This document shows positions 36,832 to 46,311 of a stretch of 59,756 bases of DNA, one piece after another (within the stretch, counting starts at the first letter, position 1; every line of letters starts with the position of its first letter). The translations under genes were made by a program, and so were the position numbers. Under the pieces are notes generated by a model. It made no database searches. It saw only the letters and a list, made by a program, of their open reading frames with translations, and had not been told where the DNA came from. This DNA comes from Glaciecola sp. UBA2563 (GTDB taxonomy: Bacteria > Pseudomonadota > Gammaproteobacteria > Enterobacterales > Alteromonadaceae). The stretch is taken from assembly GCA_002340325.1 (NCBI GenBank), contig DDLV01000027.1, positions 1 through 59,756 of the forward strand, read 5' to 3'.

Positions 36832-36955
36832 CTAGCGAAGGTATGTTGATGTTGAAAAGTGTGCTCGCGCAGGGAGGCGCGAGCCCAAGCGTCCACCCGC
36901 TTCGCGTCGAGGAGTGGTTTACAGCGTCTTTTCAACATCAACATGCCGCAGCTAG
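36832..36955 (+). repeat. Palindromic repeat family, copy C
   Basis: The best complete copy. Outermost ctagc (36832-36836) pairs with gctag (36951-36955). Main arms of 17 bp at 36843-36859 and 36928-36944 are perfect complements. An inner 8-bp stem, gctcgcgc (36863-36870) and gcgcgagc (36877-36884), closes the hexaloop agggag. The 3' core holds ccaagcgtc, a mini-stem cgc-ttc-gcg, gtcgaggagtg and agcgtctt, which are shared with copy D. It lies between the convergent GNAT and dioxygenase genes. Confidence 0.8.
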
Positions 36956-36979
36956 ATAGCCCAACTCTAACGGACAACA

Positions 36980-37966
36980 CTATCCGTCTGCCGCCATCGC
37001 CACCAGAACTTGGCGCTTGCGAGTTCCACTGTAAGCACGCCTGCCGTGCATGGTGCGATAGTTATCGACGATGGCGACATCATTATCTTGCCAATCCACA
37101 TCAAAGGTAAAAGACTTCGAGAGTTCAACGATAAGGTCAAGCACTTCCCTTGGGATCTGTGACCCATCCCCGAAGGTAATAGCGGAAGACGGGTTTTCTC
37201 GGACGCCTTGCCAACCCATATAGGCGGCAATTAGCTGATTGAAAAACACATAAGAACCATCATTGCGTTGTATGACAGCGGGCAACGTTGGTGTCGTTGC
37301 ACGTAAACTACTATCAGCTAACCATTCCCATATGTAACCGAGCTGCGCTAGCTTTGACGCAGCTTCAGATTGTGTTTGAACACTCAACGTATCTTTCCAA
37401 CTGCGACCTTGTCCCGAATCTGCATCGTTTGAAGATGGCATTGTTGATGTGTACTTCACTCCTTTTTTTGCAAACTGGGCAGCGAGGTCAGCATCCTCCT
37501 TTTGCAATGCTTCATACAGTTTGTCAGACCGGCACAACGGCGTTGCCCCCCCAACATCAGCAGCACGCTGACAAAAGAAAAAAAGTTTGCTTGGCGATAT
37601 CGGCGTTTGCGCCATTTCGTGATGCAGGAAAATCTCGACTTCTTTTGGGGCTTCGTTCGCGGTAAATACGCGTTCGGTGAAGTTTATTCTAACGGCATTG
37701 GAAAGTGATTCCTGGTAGGTAAAATTCGGATAATCGAAGCTGGCTGAAAATGCATCAAACGTTTCTGCACTGTTGATGGGGAAGCCTCTAAACAACAATG
37801 CACCGTTTTTATTCAATTTTTCTTCTAGTTCAGTTTTGTGCGTCTTAACAAAAGTTTCAGCCTCTTCAATCGAGTTCACACTGCCATTATTAACAACGAT
37901 TGGCGGGAATACATCATCTCCCCATTCCAATTGGGCTGGTACTCGAAGGTAATTGATACCTGCCAT
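36980..37966 (-). CDS. TauD/TfdA-like Fe(II)/2-oxoglutarate dioxygenase
   Basis: A 328-residue dioxygenase. The iron ligands fit an HxE pair in FLHHEMAQTP and the distal His in YRTMHGRRAYSG, with the 2-oxoglutarate-binding Arg in the following RRAYSGTRKR. HxE rather than HxD is the clavaminate-synthase-like variant. Other landmarks are GALLFRGFPI and GGATPLCRSDKLYEAL. It follows the aldo/keto reductase gene by 9 bp on the same strand, so the two enzymes probably serve one pathway. Substrate unknown. Confidence 0.85.
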   Translation of the reverse strand: MAGINYLRVPAQLEWGDDVFPPIVVNNGSVNSIEEAETFVKTHKTELEEKLNKNGALLFRGFPINSAETFDAFSASFDYPNFTYQESLSNAVRINFTERVFTANEAPKEVEIFLHHEMAQTPISPSKLFFFCQRAADVGGATPLCRSDKLYEALQKEDADLAAQFAKKGVKYTSTMPSSNDADSGQGRSWKDTLSVQTQSEAASKLAQLGYIWEWLADSSLRATTPTLPAVIQRNDGSYVFFNQLIAAYMGWQGVRENPSSAITFGDGSQIPREVLDLIVELSKSFTFDVDWQDNDVAIVDNYRTMHGRRAYSGTRKRQVLVAMAADG

Positions 37967-37975
37967 TAATGACTC

Positions 37976-38938
37976 CTACTCGTAAATCGGATGAAACGTA
38001 TTAAATGCCTTACTGCAAAAATGCCCTGGGTCATTGAATCGCTGATTGATATTCAGCGCGTTGATACCTTGCATTTCATTTTCTGTCAGTTCGAAATCAA
38101 AAATGGACAGGTTTTCATGCATCCTTTCCACTTTGATAGTTTTAGGGATAATCGCGTTGCCCCGCTGTATTCCCCAGCGCAATACGACTTGCGCAGGTGT
38201 TTTATCAAGGCGCTTAGCCGCATTAATAACAACGTCCTGATGTAAGACAGAATCGGTTTTAGTTGCCATTTCCAACTCAACATAGGACAACGCACCTAAT
38301 GGCGAAAATGCAGTCACTGGAATATCATATGCACGACACAGTTTTATCAATTTTTCTTGTGTCAAATACGGGTGGGATTCAATTTGCAACATCGCGGGTT
38401 TAATGCGCGCGTAACTCATCAGATCATGCAACAAAACAGTTGAATAGTTACAAACGCCTATGCGCTTCGTTAGCTCTTTCTCGACCAATTGCTCCATCGC
38501 TTGCCAAGTTTGATGAAGAGGTATTTTTGCGAGGGACATTTTTGGCTCGTCGGCATCGGGGTCAAACAACCATTCCGGAGGATAACGCGTCTCGATGGGC
38601 ACAAAGGTTTGTGCTATCGGAAAGTGAATCAAATAAAGGTCTAAATAATCGAGCTGTAAGTCTTCAAGCGTTTTATTAACGGCAAGTTCAACATGTTCGG
38701 GCGCGTGAAATGTATTCCACAACTTTGATGTAATCCAAAGTTCTTCTCTTTGGCAAAGCCCATCATCAATTGAGCGTTTAATGCCTATACCAACTTCGAT
38801 TTCGTTGCCGTAGTCGCACGCTGAATCAAAATGTCTATAACCAATTTTTATTGCGTTGTAGACTGTTGAAGCGCAAACCGCCCTATCGATTTTCCAGAGG
38901 CCAAAACCCACAGCCGGTATTGATGATATGGTCGTCAT
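37976..38938 (-). CDS. Aldo/keto reductase
   Basis: A 320-residue NAD(P)H-dependent (beta/alpha)8-barrel reductase. The catalytic tetrad is visible: Asp and Tyr in HFDSACDYGNE, Lys in WITSKLW, His in LYLIHFP. The cofactor-binding end contains AIIPKTIKVERMHENL. It resembles xylose/aldose reductase-type members that reduce sugars or other carbonyls. It is the first gene of a two-gene unit with a TauD-like dioxygenase. No sugar-specific residue was identified. Confidence 0.88.
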   Translation of the reverse strand: MTTISSIPAVGFGLWKIDRAVCASTVYNAIKIGYRHFDSACDYGNEIEVGIGIKRSIDDGLCQREELWITSKLWNTFHAPEHVELAVNKTLEDLQLDYLDLYLIHFPIAQTFVPIETRYPPEWLFDPDADEPKMSLAKIPLHQTWQAMEQLVEKELTKRIGVCNYSTVLLHDLMSYARIKPAMLQIESHPYLTQEKLIKLCRAYDIPVTAFSPLGALSYVELEMATKTDSVLHQDVVINAAKRLDKTPAQVVLRWGIQRGNAIIPKTIKVERMHENLSIFDFELTENEMQGINALNINQRFNDPGHFCSKAFNTFHPIYE

Positions 38939-39061
38939 AGGACATCTCTTGTTTGTTTTTTATTATGGATAACCCAAGAGTATATCTGACGCTAATCAAA
39001 AGGGAACAGGGCACCAGCATTTAGCCTCAGTTCCGTGGCTAAACAGGTTGTTGAATTGACA

Positions 39062-40090
39062 TTAAGCAGCGAGCATTACCATGTTTCTGCCGCCATCTTT
39101 AGCCTTGTAAAGCGCTTGGTCAGCACGCTCTATAAAGTTGGAGAGGTCCTCACCTACTTGCTGAGCCGCCACACCAAAAGACGCTGTAACAGGCGGTATC
39201 TTTTCGCCTGTTTTATTGAGCTTAAAGCATTTCGACGCCAAAACCTTCCTAATATTTTCTGCGATTGTATGTGCCTTATCTAAACTCAGATTTGGACATA
39301 AAATAGCGAATTCCTCTCCTCCAAAACGCACTGGCATGATCGAATCAGGGCATTCATTTTTAAGCAGTTCCGCAACAAACTTAAGGATTTTGTCGCCCAG
39401 TAAATGTCCATGGGTATCATTGAAAAGCTTAAATTTGTCGATATCCATGATGATCAAAGCTAAATCCTCTTCTTCACTCTCAGTGTCTTTAAACTCAGTG
39501 TAGATAGCTTCAAACGCTCGTCGGTTGTAAAGCCCTGTCAATTGATCGGTGTTTGCTTCAAGACGGCTCTTTTGCAGCTCCTCTTTAAGCGCGTCAATTT
39601 CCGCCTTTGCCATCGATAGTTGCCCTTGGAACTGATCGTTTGCATCACAAATTGCATTTGCATTGGCGTTTAAATCATCAAGTACAGGTGCCAATTGCTC
39701 ACCGAGGTCATAATTACCAAGCGTATCGATGTTAACTTTTAACGCAGAAGAATGATCATTCGTTTGTTTCGCCGTTTCATCTAATGACGTCGATAACGTA
39801 TTCATAGTTTGAGAAAATGCTTTTTGAAATTTTTGCAATTCCTGTTCAGATGAGTCATCGAGCTGGCTAATGTGCTGTAAAAACAGCGATTCGCTGACTT
39901 GCTGGGAACAAGTGCCATAACGAGAGATAGCGTGGTCAAGTTCAGCGTTAAGTGTCGGAAACGCATTGGAATAGTAGCTGTACCAAAGCGTAAAATTTAG
40001 TGGGTTGGGCACTATGTTGTGCTTGACCATTTTAGGTATCGCTTGTCTCACAAAACTAGCTGCTTGATCTGAATTTTCGGAAAACCTCAT
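39062..40090 (-). CDS. GGDEF diguanylate cyclase without the I-site
   Basis: Makes cyclic di-GMP. The N-terminal ~180 residues are helical and coiled-coil with no membrane helix (MRFSENSDQAASFVRQAIPK), a sensor type common in Alteromonadales. The C-terminal GGDEF domain has TDQLTGLYNRRAFE, DIDKFKLFNDTHGH and an intact active site RFGGEEFAIL. At the position of the inhibitory RxxD there is no matching Arg (the stretch reads ECPDSIMPV), so product inhibition is unlikely. I chose the ATG at 40090 over the open frame to 40126 because MRFSENSDQ begins the conserved domain. Confidence 0.9.
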   Translation of the reverse strand: MRFSENSDQAASFVRQAIPKMVKHNIVPNPLNFTLWYSYYSNAFPTLNAELDHAISRYGTCSQQVSESLFLQHISQLDDSSEQELQKFQKAFSQTMNTLSTSLDETAKQTNDHSSALKVNIDTLGNYDLGEQLAPVLDDLNANANAICDANDQFQGQLSMAKAEIDALKEELQKSRLEANTDQLTGLYNRRAFEAIYTEFKDTESEEEDLALIIMDIDKFKLFNDTHGHLLGDKILKFVAELLKNECPDSIMPVRFGGEEFAILCPNLSLDKAHTIAENIRKVLASKCFKLNKTGEKIPPVTASFGVAAQQVGEDLSNFIERADQALYKAKDGGRNMVMLAA

Positions 40091-40527
40091 GCCATTACTC
40101 TTCCTATACAATTTAAGATAAAACATACGTTTACATCAACTCTATCGGCCCAGCGTTTTTAATTTTTAACTAGAAAGCTAAAATTCAGACTTATGTATAG
40201 TTATGCAATCTCGCACTCCTATGTAATACATCTCTTACGAAAAAACATTTGAGCTTACAGATAACAATCGGCTGCCACTATCCACTATAGTCAATGGAAA
40301 TAGGGACACTTTGAGAAATATTTTGCATCTTCCACAGCGACTTTTGATTGTTGCCAACCCTAGAACTATACAAATACAAAAGTTATGGTTATAAATGAAT
40401 AAACGTGTAAATAGTCAGTAACGAGCTCAGTATCAGCGCATTTGAAGTATCTTCACCTGATTGGGACAGTTATAAACCTGCTGTCGTTGTAAGCCCTCCC
40501 GTTTTAGGAGAGGGATATTCCGTTTTA
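40091..40527. promoter_or_regulatory. Intergenic region with putative promoter for the GH31 gene
   Basis: The stretch between the divergent cyclase and GH31 genes. A plausible promoter is ttgatt (40344-40349), 17 bases, tataca (40367-40372). An ATG at 40395 lies shortly after it but its frame stops at 40419-40421. From 40411 to 40527 the GH31 frame is open with no canonical start and encodes protein-like sequence (SYKPAVVVSPPVLGEGYSVL), so the true N-terminus may start here. Confidence 0.4.
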
Positions 40528-42540
40528 GTGGTCCCCACGCAATATGGGGTTTTGTATTTTTCACTGTTTGCAAACGGGTTACGGATAGAGTCAGTCAAAC
40601 ATTCAAACAAATGCCAAATGGATGCACATACTGATGGTTCTATCTTAAAGCATCCTCCGGCTCGATGGCCGTTGTCGATTGTTCAATCCGATGAGAAAAC
40701 AGTTGCCCAGGACAATAACTTTTCCCTGCAGCTGCATCACGACCCATTGGCATTTACCTTGTTTAAGGACGATAAAATAATTCAGCAATCGGCTACTGAT
40801 GGACATTTTGATCGACGATATCGATTACCTCCATTTGTTAGAATCAAAGAAGGTTGGTTGATCAATCTTGAATTATCCTATAACGAAAGTGTGTATGGAC
40901 TTGGAGAAAAATGGTCGCGACTAGACAAACGAGGGCATCTCGTAAGGTCTTATAATCACGATGCGCTTGGTGTCAATTCGGAAAAGTCCTATAAAAATAC
41001 ACCTTACGTTTGGAGCCTTAAAGGTTGGCAAGTCTTTACTCACACTTCATCACCTGTCACGCATAGCCTTGGATATGCGCCTTGGTCACAACGCGCTTAT
41101 GGTTTACTCATTGAAGATTCAATTATTGATACTTTTATCTACCATGCGTCTCAACCCGCCCAAGGACTTCATACTTATTGTGAACTGACTGGGTTTGCGC
41201 CAGTGCCACCCGACTGGAGCTTCGGCGCAATTCTGTCCAAAGCCTATTACAAAGATGCAATAGAATTATTGTCTACAGCAAAAAAAGTACGTGACAAAAG
41301 TATGCCCTGCGACGTAATTACACTAGATGGAAGAGCATGGCAGGATACAGAGACGCGTTTTGCGTTTGAATGGGATAGTTCCAGATATCCGAATCCGAAA
41401 GCTGTCATTAATGAGTTGAAAGAGTTGGGCTTTAAAGTTTGTATTTGGGAATACCCACTCGTTTCTGTAAAGCATCCGTTGTTTGAGCAAGCATCGGAGA
41501 AAGGTTGGTTGCTTAAAGATAGAAGAACTGGCAAAGCTTATCGATATGAATGGGATCAAAGCCCTTTTAATGAAGTTCTTACACCTCTTCCAGAATCTGG
41601 CATTTGGGACTTTACACACCCAGATGCCTATCAGTTCTGGCGTGATGCACACAAGGACTTGTTTGATTTAGGCGTCGATATGATCAAGGCTGATTTTGGC
41701 GAACAGGTTGAAGACGACAATATAGTTGCATATAACGGTGAAAGCGGGCACCAGTTGCACAATATCTATAGCCTGCTCTACAATCGCTGCGTGTATGAAG
41801 CCGCCTGCAAATATGGCAAAAACGGCGCATTTTTGTTCAGTCGGTCAGCTTGGACTGGCAGTCAGTGCTATCCCTCACAATGGGGCGGTGATCCTCAAGC
41901 TGATTGGGAAGGATTTGCCGCAAGTATAAGAGGTGCTCTGTCGTGGGGAATGTCAGGAGGGCCTTTTTACGCGTCTGATATTGGTGGATTTTATCAGGAT
42001 ACGCGTGACGACATACTTTATGTGAGATGGGCTCAGGCTTCAGTATTTTCTGCGCATTTTCGGCTACACGGCGTCGGTAGTCGAGAACCCTGGTCGTATT
42101 CAGCTGATGCCGAAAAAGCTGTTATGAAGGCGTTGGATTTACGCTATCAATTGTTACCCTATCTCAAAACGGCAGCGCTAGTCTCAAGCAATACGGGGCT
42201 GCCAGTTCAACGCGCTATGCCGCTGGCCTTTCCAGAAGATGTGTTGAGCCACTCATTTGAACATCAATTTATGTGTGGTGAAGACCTGCTTGTTATACCT
42301 TGTTTGAATCCCAGTGGCGAAGTGAGTTTTTACTTACCTAAAGGGAGTTGGATTAGCTTCCCTGATAAAAAGCCTTACAAGGGCGGATGCGTTTACTCCG
42401 AGGCGCTAACCCTTGAGCAAATTTTAGTGTTTGCGCCCGAAGGAACTCGCCTGCCACTTAGCGAGCCAAGTGAATACATTATCGACGCCATTAAACAAAC
42501 CAACGAATGGTTTGCTTCCTCAAACGAGCACGCTACATGA
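40528..42540 (+). CDS. Glycoside hydrolase family 31 (YicI-like alpha-glycosidase), N-terminus uncertain
   Basis: A retaining alpha-glycosidase of about 670 residues. The nucleophile Asp is in DMIKADFGEQ and the acid/base Asp in QWGGDPQADWE. ESVYGLGEKWSRLDKRG, the FEWDSSRYPNP stretch and WGMSGGPFYASDIGGF are typical of YicI-like alpha-xylosidases/alpha-glucosidases. No signal peptide is visible, so it is probably cytoplasmic. The only canonical start is GTG at 40528, with aggagagg somewhat far upstream. The frame stays open 39 codons further and looks coding, so the annotated N-terminus may be short or the gene frameshifted at its start. Its stop overlaps the ATG of the symporter gene. Confidence 0.85.
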   Translation: MVPTQYGVLYFSLFANGLRIESVKHSNKCQMDAHTDGSILKHPPARWPLSIVQSDEKTVAQDNNFSLQLHHDPLAFTLFKDDKIIQQSATDGHFDRRYRLPPFVRIKEGWLINLELSYNESVYGLGEKWSRLDKRGHLVRSYNHDALGVNSEKSYKNTPYVWSLKGWQVFTHTSSPVTHSLGYAPWSQRAYGLLIEDSIIDTFIYHASQPAQGLHTYCELTGFAPVPPDWSFGAILSKAYYKDAIELLSTAKKVRDKSMPCDVITLDGRAWQDTETRFAFEWDSSRYPNPKAVINELKELGFKVCIWEYPLVSVKHPLFEQASEKGWLLKDRRTGKAYRYEWDQSPFNEVLTPLPESGIWDFTHPDAYQFWRDAHKDLFDLGVDMIKADFGEQVEDDNIVAYNGESGHQLHNIYSLLYNRCVYEAACKYGKNGAFLFSRSAWTGSQCYPSQWGGDPQADWEGFAASIRGALSWGMSGGPFYASDIGGFYQDTRDDILYVRWAQASVFSAHFRLHGVGSREPWSYSADAEKAVMKALDLRYQLLPYLKTAALVSSNTGLPVQRAMPLAFPEDVLSHSFEHQFMCGEDLLVIPCLNPSGEVSFYLPKGSWISFPDKKPYKGGCVYSEALTLEQILVFAPEGTRLPLSEPSEYIIDAIKQTNEWFASSNEHAT

Positions 42541-44264
42541 ACGCATTTGACATTGCTACAACACTGCTTTCATGTGCGGCTTTTATGGGGTTTGTCGCTT
42601 ATATCTCCTATCAAAAGACAAAAGGTGAAGTGGGCACCAAAGATGGTTATTTTTTGGCAGGCAGAGGGTTAACCGGGACATTTATCGCGGGTTCCATGTT
42701 GTTAACGAATTTATCTGCTGAACAACTCATTGGCCTAAATGGTTCCGCATTTGGTTTTAATTTGAGCGCGATGGCATGGGAGGTAACCGCGGGATTTGCC
42801 ACCATCATCATGGCGTTGGTGTTCCTACCTCGTTATCTCGCGGGTGCCTTCACCACACTGCCCGAGTTTTTAAAAGACAGATTTGACGATACGGTAAGAA
42901 GAATGACGGTCGTGTTGTTCTTAGTAGGTTATACACTCATTACTATCCCCTCTGTTTTGTATTCAGGCTCTATTGCGGTACTGCGTCTTTTTGATGTGCA
43001 TGCACTGCTAAATCTAAGTTATGAGGTCAGTCTTATCTGTACCATTATCGTTGTGGGTACTATAGGCGCGCTGTATGCCATTTTTGGCGGATTAAAAGCG
43101 GTGGCCGTTTCCGATACCATCAATGGTGTTGGCTTGCTGGTCATCGGGATAACCGTGCCAATACTCGGATTTATTGCATTGGGGCAAGGTGAATTCTTGG
43201 TGGGTCTGGATATTGTTGCAAATACCGACACAGAAAAACTCAACGCCGTTGGTTCGAGTGATGATCCCGTGCCGTTTGGAACGATTTTTACCGGAATGAT
43301 ACTGGCAAATTTGTTCTATTGGGGCACCAACCAGTATGTTATCCAAAGAACACTTGGCGCAAAAAACCTAGCAGAGGGACAAAAGGGCGTGTTGTTCTCT
43401 GGGTTTTTCAAAGTGATGGTGCCGTTTATGATGATGATCCCTGGCGTTATTGCCTATCATCTTTATCAACAAGATAGTTTGCAAACGATTGATTTAGCCT
43501 ACCCTACACTAGTCAAAGATGTGCTTCCGCAGTATATGTCTGGATTCTTTCTTGCCGTGCTGTTAGGCGCTGTTTTTAGCTCATTTAATTCACTGTTAAA
43601 TAGCGCAGCAACGCTATTTGTCCTGGATGTTTATCAGCCAATCAAAAAAAAGCAGCCCAGCGAAATTCATTTGATAAAAGTTGCAAAAATAGCAAGCATT
43701 ATCCTCGCGGTCTTTTCTTTTTTAACTGCGCCTCTCCTAATGCTAGCGCCGGATGGCTTGTGGCAAATTATTCGTGTGTTTACGGGTTTTTATAACATCC
43801 CTGTCATTGCAATTGTGCTAGTGGGACTGTTTACAAAACAGGTGCCCGCACTCGGTGCAAAAATTGCAATCATCTTTCACGTTATTGCCTACGCAATTCT
43901 TCAGTTCATTTGGAAAATCGACATCAATTTTATTCATATCTATGCCATTTTATTTGCTATCGAAGTCACCATTATGTTGATAGCGGGGAAGCTGAGACCG
44001 CGACAAACACTATGGCAATTTACGCGTAAATCTACTGTAGACCTTGCTCCCTGGCGACTTGCATTACCTTGCTCGTTGGTGTTGGTGGCAATGATTATTA
44101 GTCTTTATCTGATTTTTTCCGAAATTGGATTTGTGAATGGCTTGAGCGCTTATTTTGCACCCTCGATGATAGCGCTATGGTCTATCACTGCTCTTTTATG
44201 CTGGTACAGTCTTTACCGCTGGGAAACGCATTATTCAAAAGCACTCGGCAAAATTGGAAAGTAA
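42537..44264 (+). CDS. Sodium:sugar symporter (SSS/SLC5 family) of the galactoside locus
   Basis: A 575-residue inner-membrane sodium symporter. The start at 42537 (ATGA overlap with the GH31 stop) gives MNAFDIATTLLSCAAFMGFV as the first helix. Signatures are DGYFLAGRGLTGTFIAGSML, TNLSAEQLIGLNG, YAIFGGLKAVAVSDTINGV and FYWGTNQYVIQRTLGAKNLA. It is paralogous to the symporter at 29677. Coupling with GH31 and proximity to alpha- and beta-galactosidases suggest uptake of a galactoside or another glycoside. Substrate is inferred. Confidence 0.9.
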   Translation: MNAFDIATTLLSCAAFMGFVAYISYQKTKGEVGTKDGYFLAGRGLTGTFIAGSMLLTNLSAEQLIGLNGSAFGFNLSAMAWEVTAGFATIIMALVFLPRYLAGAFTTLPEFLKDRFDDTVRRMTVVLFLVGYTLITIPSVLYSGSIAVLRLFDVHALLNLSYEVSLICTIIVVGTIGALYAIFGGLKAVAVSDTINGVGLLVIGITVPILGFIALGQGEFLVGLDIVANTDTEKLNAVGSSDDPVPFGTIFTGMILANLFYWGTNQYVIQRTLGAKNLAEGQKGVLFSGFFKVMVPFMMMIPGVIAYHLYQQDSLQTIDLAYPTLVKDVLPQYMSGFFLAVLLGAVFSSFNSLLNSAATLFVLDVYQPIKKKQPSEIHLIKVAKIASIILAVFSFLTAPLLMLAPDGLWQIIRVFTGFYNIPVIAIVLVGLFTKQVPALGAKIAIIFHVIAYAILQFIWKIDINFIHIYAILFAIEVTIMLIAGKLRPRQTLWQFTRKSTVDLAPWRLALPCSLVLVAMIISLYLIFSEIGFVNGLSAYFAPSMIALWSITALLCWYSLYRWETHYSKALGKIGK

Positions 44265-44328
44265 TTCCACCAATCAGTGCGCTCACCCAAGGCAATGTTT
44301 CGCTGCGATAAAAGCAATGACAATTGAT

Positions 44329-46284
44329 TTATGCATCGACTATAACAAGCTGTCGTGGACCAACAGAGATTTCTTTTCCATCGATCTCATGCAGAGTAAC
44401 AATTACTTCTTCAGCATTGTAATTGAATACAAAAAGCTTACCGTCTCGTCTAGATATCCTTACATCATGAGGTAAAAGCTGATGCGGAATTTTAAGTGCG
44501 CTAAGACTGCTTTCAAGCACTTTGACTAAGAAGTCTACGCGCATTAAACAGCCTATGTAGGTGCAATTTTGGTTTCTCACAATCGCAGCTTCGCTGGATA
44601 GGTATTGCCCCAAAACCTCAATATCGCTATCTGACGACAAGTCTATATATTCTAACCATCTTCCGCACTGCAGTTTTGCTACGCCAAAATTAAGCGCTTG
44701 AGGACAATCGTCACGCAATGTCTCAGTTGCAACAACCTGGATATCAATAAGCTGTTGAATCAATCCTGGACCAAGCGTCGGCGAAAGCCAAAACTCCTCA
44801 GTTTTACTGCCAGATCGTGGACCAAAAATAACGTGCACATCATGGGCTTCACACGCATCAATAAAACGTGTTGAAACGATTGGCAGGCAGGGCGCTATAA
44901 TCAGTTTGTAAGGGCTAAGGTCACTGGATTGACTAATAAAATCGACATCAATACCAAGCTGTCTTAGTGCAGAATAGTATTCGAACTCCACCTGCTGATG
45001 CTCATAACTGTCACCTTGACGCTCAATTTCTGTGACCCATTGATTATGCGCATCCATGACGATGGCAACGCATGTATTCACAGGCGACTCTACGTCTATT
45101 CGACTTTCAATTAACTCTTTGCGAAAACGCTCAATTTCATTCCAGGCATTTGATTTAGAATTATCCACACGTTTAATGCCTGCATGCATCTGTTCTTGCG
45201 CGAAAGCAGCCTGACGCCAGCGAAAATAACTAATAGTTGATGCGCCATGTGCCACCGCTTCCCAAGACCAAAACCTTACCATGCCATCAACAGGTTTTGG
45301 GTTGTGCCCTCCCCAGTTAACAGGGCCTGGTTGTTGTTCCATGATCCAGAAAGGCGCTTTGGATAAACCGCGTATTTGGTCAAACGAGTAACTCGCAAAG
45401 TCGGGATGCCCCGTTCTCATATACCTTTCGAACTCTGCAGCAGAAAGAGATGAAAAGAATAAATCCGTGCGGCCTAAGGGATAGTTGTCATAGCTTACGA
45501 AATCCAGCGGATCTGAGAGAGCAACGTTATCACACTGTGTATCCACCATCGGAATAAAATTGTGCGTGACGAAATGGGAGGGACATTTTTCGCGTATTTC
45601 TTTAACCATTGCATCGTGAAAATGAATCACCTGGTCTGAGCTAAAGCGGCGAAACGCCAGCTGATGCGACGGGTGAGTCTCGGTTACCGCCATTAATGGC
45701 AATTCGAGTTCATCGAAAGATTGATACTCCATTGACCAAAAGATGGTACCCCATGCCTTATTAAGGCCATCTATTGTGCCATATTTGTGTTCGCACCATT
45801 CTCTAAAAGCCTGAAGTGCCATTGGTGAGCTGCTAAGTGTTGTATCATGACAAGCTAATTCATTGTCCGTTTGCCAACCGACCACGGCTGGGTGGTTGGC
45901 ATATCGGCTTGCCATGACGTGTGTAATTTTCATCGCAGCATCAAAAAAAGAACGACTAGAAAAATCGTAATGCCGTCTTGAACCAAACCCTCGAGTCATA
46001 CCCGTTTCAATATCGTTTGGCAAAATATCATCATGCTTGTCAATTAACCATTTTGGTGGTGTAGCTGTAGGTGTGCATAGGATGACCTTCAAATCTTGCG
46101 AATGTAGAATCTCAATGGCACTGTCTAGCCACTCAAAACAGTAATTTCCCTCGGTCGGTTCCAGTCGACACCATGCAAACTCGGCAAGTCGCACATACTC
46201 TATTCCTAACTGTTTCATTTCTTCTGCGTCTTGTTGCCACATGCTTTGTGGCCAGTGTTCTGGGTAGTAACAAACACCTAGCAT
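44329..46284 (-). CDS. Beta-galactosidase, glycoside hydrolase family 42
   Basis: A 651-residue GH42 enzyme, normal length. It starts with LGVCYYPEHWPQSMWQQDAE and has EYVRLAEFAWCRLEP. The acid/base Glu is in VGWQTDNELACHD and the nucleophile Glu in PFWIMEQQPGPVNW. The middle trimerisation/glutamine-amidotransferase-like domain and a small C-terminal beta domain follow. With no signal peptide it is cytoplasmic and would remove terminal beta-galactose from imported oligosaccharides. It is divergent from the GH36 gene across a 145-bp promoter region and converges on the symporter gene. Confidence 0.93.
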   Translation of the reverse strand: MLGVCYYPEHWPQSMWQQDAEEMKQLGIEYVRLAEFAWCRLEPTEGNYCFEWLDSAIEILHSQDLKVILCTPTATPPKWLIDKHDDILPNDIETGMTRGFGSRRHYDFSSRSFFDAAMKITHVMASRYANHPAVVGWQTDNELACHDTTLSSSPMALQAFREWCEHKYGTIDGLNKAWGTIFWSMEYQSFDELELPLMAVTETHPSHQLAFRRFSSDQVIHFHDAMVKEIREKCPSHFVTHNFIPMVDTQCDNVALSDPLDFVSYDNYPLGRTDLFFSSLSAAEFERYMRTGHPDFASYSFDQIRGLSKAPFWIMEQQPGPVNWGGHNPKPVDGMVRFWSWEAVAHGASTISYFRWRQAAFAQEQMHAGIKRVDNSKSNAWNEIERFRKELIESRIDVESPVNTCVAIVMDAHNQWVTEIERQGDSYEHQQVEFEYYSALRQLGIDVDFISQSSDLSPYKLIIAPCLPIVSTRFIDACEAHDVHVIFGPRSGSKTEEFWLSPTLGPGLIQQLIDIQVVATETLRDDCPQALNFGVAKLQCGRWLEYIDLSSDSDIEVLGQYLSSEAAIVRNQNCTYIGCLMRVDFLVKVLESSLSALKIPHQLLPHDVRISRRDGKLFVFNYNAEEVIVTLHEIDGKEISVGPRQLVIVDA

Positions 46285-46311
46285 ATATAACCTCCACTCT
46301 TGGACAGTTAA

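Noticed and set aside
36832..36955. Integron attC site as explanation for the palindromic repeats
   Set aside because: No GTTRRRY/RYYYAAC core pairs, no cassette-like spacing and no integrase; copies sit in unrelated intergenic gaps.
40528..42540. Sulfoquinovosidase (YihQ-like) identity for the GH31 enzyme
   Set aside because: The region before the nucleophile matches the YicI-type FEWD pattern rather than the Arg/Trp sulfonate-binding segment of YihQ.
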